Shown here piece by piece: positions 14,853 through 17,816 of a stretch of DNA of 17,816 bases. The DNA is from Bacteroidota bacterium (GTDB lineage Bacteria > Bacteroidota > Bacteroidia > Chitinophagales > Chitinophagaceae). The stretch covers positions 1 through 17,816 of the forward strand of contig JAEZLJ010000080.1 in the NCBI GenBank assembly GCA_023415275.1, given 5' to 3'. The position numbers and the translations under genes are program-made. How positions within the stretch are numbered: the stretch's first letter is position 1; each line of letters begins with the position of its first letter. The notes under the pieces are model-generated. The model was not told where the DNA came from. It searched no databases and saw only the letters and a list, made by a program, of their open reading frames with translations.

Positions 14853-15557
14853 ATGGAGGCGATCATACACCTTGAAAATATTAAGAAGAATTATTACCTG
14901 GGCAAACAAGTCATTGAAGTATTAAAAGGCATCTCATTTAATATATTAAAGAATGAGTATGTCGCTCTCATGGGGCCTTCGGGTTCAGGTAAGAGTACAT
15001 TAATGAACATCCTTGGCTGCCTGGATACCCCGACAAGCGGAAAATATGTATTAAATGGGCACGATGTCAGCTCAATGGCTGATAACGACCTGGCCGATGT
15101 TAGAAATAAAGAGATAGGCTTTGTATTTCAACAGTTCAATTTACTTCCCCGGTTGACGGCGGCTGAAAACGTGGCACTTCCACTGGTTTACGCAGGTGTA
15201 CCCCGCAAGCAAAGGTTAGAAAAAGCCCTGGAGGTACTTGCCCGGGTGAACCTGGCCGACAGGAGCCATCATAAGCCTAATGAAATGAGCGGTGGACAGA
15301 ATCAAAGGGTAGCCATAGCACGGGCGCTGGTAAATGATCCCTCTATCATATTGGCAGATGAGCCCACAGGTAACCTGGATTCAAAAACCTCTTACGAGAT
15401 CATGGAGATATTCAGTAAAATACATGCTGCAGGGAATACAGTGATTTTAGTAACCCATGAAGTGGATATTGCAGATTTTGCACACCGGATAGTACGTTTG
15501 AAGGATGGCATCATTGAAAGTGATGTAAAAAAAGAACAATTGCTGGTAAAACAATAA
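14853..15557 (+). CDS. ABC transporter ATP-binding protein, MacB/LolD type
   Basis: ATPase subunit of a type VII (MacB/LolD-like) ABC system. 234 residues, a single nucleotide-binding domain: Walker A GPSGSGKST (41-49), Q-loop FVFQQFNLLP, signature MSGGQ (145-149, Met where Leu is usual), Walker B IILADEP with E170 as catalytic base, D-loop NLDS, and H-loop VTHE. The GFVFQQFNLLPRLTAAENVALPL stretch is typical of the MacB, LolD and FtsE-like group. No permease or membrane-fusion gene is beside it; it sits between gatC (10 bases) and the adenosyltransferase (7 bases) in one operon. Partners must be encoded elsewhere. A macrolide-exporter label would go beyond what is seen. Confidence 0.9.
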   Translation: MEAIIHLENIKKNYYLGKQVIEVLKGISFNILKNEYVALMGPSGSGKSTLMNILGCLDTPTSGKYVLNGHDVSSMADNDLADVRNKEIGFVFQQFNLLPRLTAAENVALPLVYAGVPRKQRLEKALEVLARVNLADRSHHKPNEMSGGQNQRVAIARALVNDPSIILADEPTGNLDSKTSYEIMEIFSKIHAAGNTVILVTHEVDIADFAHRIVRLKDGIIESDVKKEQLLVKQ

Positions 15558-15564
15558 GTGTAAA

Positions 15565-16131
15565 ATGGCATTCAAGATCTATACAAAGACGGGAGATAAA
15601 GGAAACACTTCGCTAATTGGTGGCACTAAGGTTCCCAAAAGCGATATCAGGATTGATACGTACGGCACGGTAGATGAATTAAATTCCTGGATAGGCCTGA
15701 TTACCGACCAGTTACAGGATGAGACTTTGACAGGAGAATTAAGAGAAATACAAGACAGGCTTTTCACAATAGGTTCCCTGTTAGCTACCGATACTGAGAA
15801 GGCCACCAAAATGAAGTTGCCGGACCTGCACCAGGAAGATATTACGCTCCTTGAAAAAAGTATAGACAACATGACTTCCCAGCTGCCCGAGATGAAATCA
15901 TTCATACTCCCGGGTGGCCACCCTATAGTTTCTTCCATTCATATTGGGCGATGTGTTTGCCGCCGGGCTGAAAGACTGGCTGTAAATATGCAGCAACATG
16001 AATTGATTGTTGATGAAAAAGTGATACAATACCTCAACCGGCTAAGTGATTATCTTTTTACGCTGGCCCGGTTCGCAGGTATGAAACTGGGGGTTGCTGA
16101 GATAAAATGGACAGCAAGGGTCGATCAATAG
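15565..16131 (+). CDS. Cob(I)alamin adenosyltransferase, PduO type
   Basis: Transfers the adenosyl group of ATP to reduced cobalamin to make adenosylcobalamin, the coenzyme of enzymes such as methylmalonyl-CoA mutase. 188 residues, the usual PduO-family size. The ATP-binding N-terminus is YTKTGDKGNTSLIGG (6-20), followed by YGTVDELNS (33-41), then the helical bundle with ILPGG, CRRAER (132-137) and YLNRLSDYLF (156-165), the corrinoid and ATP contacts of the family. It is the last gene of the gatC operon. Its TAG stop abuts the stop of lolD on the other strand without a single base between. Confidence 0.94.
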   Translation: MAFKIYTKTGDKGNTSLIGGTKVPKSDIRIDTYGTVDELNSWIGLITDQLQDETLTGELREIQDRLFTIGSLLATDTEKATKMKLPDLHQEDITLLEKSIDNMTSQLPEMKSFILPGGHPIVSSIHIGRCVCRRAERLAVNMQQHELIVDEKVIQYLNRLSDYLFTLARFAGMKLGVAEIKWTARVDQ

Positions 16132-16803
16132 CTATTTCTCCAGATCCACTTCAGATACTATCTTACCATCTTTCATGGTAAGCTTGCGGTCGCTTAGCTG
16201 TGCCAGTTCTTCATTATGAGTGACTACCAGGAAGGTTTGATTGAACTCCTGCCTGAGCTTAAAGAATAATTGGTGGAGTTCCCGGGCATTGGCCGTATCC
16301 AGGTTGCCGGTTGGTTCATCAGCAAAAACAATATCGGGATTATTAATCAAGGCCCTGGCTACGGCTACTCTTTGCTGTTCTCCGCCTGATAGCGCTCCTG
16401 GCTTATTTTGAAGCCTGTGGCCCAGTCCGAGTAGATTTAATAGATCTTCTGCTCGTTTTTTAATCCCATTTTTATTGTTTCCGGAGATCCACCCCGGTAT
16501 GCAAACATTCTCCAAAGCCGAAAACTCGGGCAGCAAATGATGAAACTGGAATACAAAGCCAATATGTTTATTGCGGAAATCTGCCAGCCTTTTACCGGCC
16601 AGGCCGGTTACATTGATATCATGCAACATTACCTCTCCCTTATCTGGTTTATCAAGTGTGCCCAGGATATGTAATAAAGTGGATTTACCAGAGCCGGAAG
16701 GGCCTACAATACTTACGATCTCCCCTGCATTGATTGAAATTTCCACACCTTTCAATACTTCAATTGTCCCGTACTTTTTATGTATATCCCTGGCTGTTAA
16801 CAT
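16132..16803 (-). CDS. lolD: Lipoprotein-releasing system ATPase LolD
   Basis: Powers release of outer-membrane lipoproteins from the inner membrane together with the LolC/LolE permease. 223 residues. Walker A is GPSGSGKST (34-42), the signature LSGGE (138-142), Walker B VFADEP (D162, E163), D-loop NLDT, H-loop VTHN. The segments HKKYGTIEVLKGVEISI and FQFHHLLPEFSALENVCIP are closer to LolD than to MacB, in which FQQ and LLP..TA.EN are usual (as in the neighbouring ATPase). No permease gene is adjacent, which is common for lolD in Bacteroidota. It is transcribed from a promoter with correct spacing at 16817-16847 and converges on the adenosyltransferase gene. Confidence 0.85.
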   Translation of the reverse strand: MLTARDIHKKYGTIEVLKGVEISINAGEIVSIVGPSGSGKSTLLHILGTLDKPDKGEVMLHDINVTGLAGKRLADFRNKHIGFVFQFHHLLPEFSALENVCIPGWISGNNKNGIKKRAEDLLNLLGLGHRLQNKPGALSGGEQQRVAVARALINNPDIVFADEPTGNLDTANARELHQLFFKLRQEFNQTFLVVTHNEELAQLSDRKLTMKDGKIVSEVDLEK

Positions 16804-16816
16804 CTTTAGAATGGAT

Positions 16817-16847
16817 CAAATATCTATAAACAATGCCGCCCGGCAAA
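16817..16847 (-). promoter_or_regulatory. Promoter of lolD
   Basis: Minus strand TTTG (16844-16847), a spacer of exactly 19 bases, then GATATTTG (16817-16824), seven of eight matches to the -7 consensus. The box ends 13 bases before the lolD ATG, so the leader would be under ten bases. Confidence 0.55.
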
Positions 16848-16883
16848 GTTCAACCCCTGTTTTTAACCATATAATATTCAACA

Positions 16884-16914
16884 TTTGGAAAATTGGTTAT
16901 TACACCTACATTTG
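16884..16914 (+). promoter_or_regulatory. Promoter of the DUF2795 gene
   Basis: TTTG (16884-16887), a spacer of exactly 19 bases, and TACATTTG (16907-16914): a full match to the Bacteroidota consensus and the best promoter in the window. Transcription would begin near 16920, leaving a leader of about 92 bases before the ATG at 17013, much longer than others here. The leader has only a small GGCA/TGCC hairpin near 16934-16945. Confidence 0.75.
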
Positions 16915-17012
16915 CGAAAAATTTGAGGGGTTCGGCATATCTGCCTGCTAATGGAAAATGGCATGAAAATTATACCTCACCTTTCAAATAAACCCATCAA
17001 AAATATACAAAG

Positions 17013-17234
17013 ATGTTTTGGACGTTAGAATTAGCATCCTACCTGGAAGAAGCACCCTGGCCAGCTACTAAGGACGAATTGATTGATTACTCAATCCGTT
17101 CAGGAGCTCCCATTGAAGTAATTGAGAATCTCCAGGAACTTGAAGATGAAGGCGAAGTCTATGAAAGTATTGAGGATATCTGGCCTGACTACCCATCTCA
17201 GGATGATTTCCTTTTCAATGAAGATGAATATTAA
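17013..17234 (+). CDS. Small acidic DUF2795 protein
   Basis: 73 residues of unknown function. It begins FWTLELASYLEEAPWPATKDELIDYSIRSGAPIEVIENL, the sequence type of the DUF2795 family, which is widespread and highly conserved in Bacteroidota. No signal peptide or membrane segment, so it is probably cytoplasmic. It is strikingly acidic: 22 Asp/Glu against one Lys and one Arg by my count. The N-terminal half is predicted helical with a PWPATKDELIDYA-type turn, and the C-terminal half is an acidic tail (EDIWPDYPSQDDFLFNEDEY). It has its own textbook promoter with a long leader and its own terminator, so it is a single-gene unit and probably well expressed. No function should be assigned. Confidence 0.9.
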   Translation: MFWTLELASYLEEAPWPATKDELIDYSIRSGAPIEVIENLQELEDEGEVYESIEDIWPDYPSQDDFLFNEDEY

Positions 17235-17253
17235 TCAATGCTTTTTTATAACC

Positions 17254-17280
17254 GAAAGCCACTCATTGAGAGTGGCTTTC
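17254..17280 (+). terminator. Intrinsic terminator of the DUF2795 gene
   Basis: An 11-bp stem GAAAGCCACTC (17254-17264) with GAGTGGCTTTC (17270-17280) and a 5-base loop, followed by TTATTTT. It begins 19 bases after the stop codon. The A-rich left flank may also allow it to end the convergent transcript. Confidence 0.9.
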
Positions 17281-17327
17281 TTATTTTAGGTCATTTTATA
17301 ACATTTTTCCTTCCGACTTGATCTGTT

Positions 17328-17816
17328 CTATTTCTTGCTCTTTTTATAAGCATCTAGTCCACATTTCAACCAATCACTGAATTCACCTGGCGAAGGGGTA
17401 TAGGCTTTGGTTTTGGTGAGTGCTACTTCATCTGCAGTTATAATAGCATATTGAGGTTGGGATACCGCATTGAAGTTTTCAGATTGGAAGGTAGCCCACT
17501 CATCTCCTACTGTAATAATGGGCTTCTGATTTCCTGATTTGGTGGTATATTCAAATTGCTCGGCAGCGGGAAGATTTTTGCGTTCATCAACATAAAGAGA
17601 AACTACTATAAAATCATTCTTCATCAACTCTTTCACCTGCTCGTTGGTCCATACATTTTCCTCCATTCTTCGGCAATTGACGCAGGCCCACCCGGTAAAG
17701 TCAATCAAAACAGGTTTATTTTGCTCCCTTGCCAGCTGCAAGGCTTTTTCATATTCATTATGCAAGGGTTCTACCCCAGTTTCATAATTCACAGGATGGC
17801 TATAAATACTATATCC
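17328..17816 (-). CDS. DsbD-like thioredoxin-domain protein, C-terminal part (partial)
   Basis: The frame is open to the right edge, so the true start lies outside; a GTG at 17790-17792 is not a credible start because the frame continues upstream as GYSIYSHPVNYETG. The visible 162 residues are a thioredoxin fold: KPVLIDFTGWACVNCRRMEENVW holds the redox CVNC motif (codons at 17673-17684), followed by VVSLYVDERKNLP, a short insertion (GNQKPIITVGDEWATFQ), the conserved cis-Pro in NAVSQPQYAII, and a C-terminal helix. The TGWACVNCRKME wording is typical of the C-terminal domain of Bacteroidota DsbD-like thiol-disulfide reductases, which carry electrons across the inner membrane to the periplasm. 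The membrane and N-terminal domains expected upstream cannot be checked here. Confidence 0.85.
   Translation of the reverse strand, partial: GYSIYSHPVNYETGVEPLHNEYEKALQLAREQNKPVLIDFTGWACVNCRRMEENVWTNEQVKELMKNDFIVVSLYVDERKNLPAAEQFEYTTKSGNQKPIITVGDEWATFQSENFNAVSQPQYAIITADEVALTKTKAYTPSPGEFSDWLKCGLDAYKKSKK

Noticed and set aside
17328..17792. Reading the thioredoxin-like protein as complete, starting at the GTG at 17790-17792
   Set aside because: The frame stays open to the window edge and the family has large N-terminal domains, so this is a partial gene.
1..17816. CRISPR array, insertion sequence, prophage or defence cluster
   Set aside because: No spaced repeats, transposase, integrase or defence domains were found. 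Gene content is housekeeping and composition looks even across the window.

Overview
The window looks like ordinary chromosome from a member of the Bacteroidota, most likely the Chitinophagaceae or a close relative. This rests on several signs: promoters of the Bacteroidota type (TTTG, 19 bases, TAnnTTTG) lie before many genes. Protein variants typical of the phylum are present, namely a Tgt without the zinc cysteines, a free-standing PurS, a PepSY-like periplasmic protein, a DUF2795 protein and a thioredoxin-tailed DsbD-like protein. Leaders are A/T-rich and mostly lack clear Shine-Dalgarno sequences. The family-level call is an inference from overall protein resemblance.

Layout from left to right: the tail of an LptF/LptG permease (+); a 482-base non-coding stretch with a striking 79-base imperfect palindrome; tgt (-); a divergent pair of promoters; a membrane glycosyltransferase and rsmG (+); a two-way terminator; a secreted M1 metallopeptidase (-). 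Then follows a minus-strand block, which in transcription order is an Xaa-Pro aminopeptidase with its own terminator, pssA, purS, rsmI and a PepSY-like protein. After a divergent promoter region come pckA (+) with a strong terminator, a 311-base gap, a DUF922 putative secreted protease (+), and a deoxynucleoside kinase and trpS (-). Divergent from trpS is a tight three-gene operon gatC - ABC ATPase - cobalamin adenosyltransferase (+), which meets lolD (-) stop codon to stop codon. Last come a DUF2795 gene (+) with a textbook promoter and terminator, and the 3' part of a DsbD-like thioredoxin gene (-) that runs off the right edge.

Most genes are housekeeping: tRNA and rRNA modification or charging (tgt, rsmG, rsmI, trpS, gatC), phospholipid and envelope work (pssA, lptF/G, lolD, the glycosyltransferase), nucleotide metabolism (purS, deoxynucleoside kinase), central carbon (pckA), peptide breakdown (M1 and M24 peptidases) and cofactor synthesis (adenosyltransferase). 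I see no mobile element, CRISPR array, tRNA or rRNA gene, and no cluster that looks like an undescribed multi-gene system. The items most worth a second look are the long palindrome, the gatC promoter that leaves almost no leader, the pepP terminator that runs into the pssA promoter, and the ABC ATPase that has no permease beside it.
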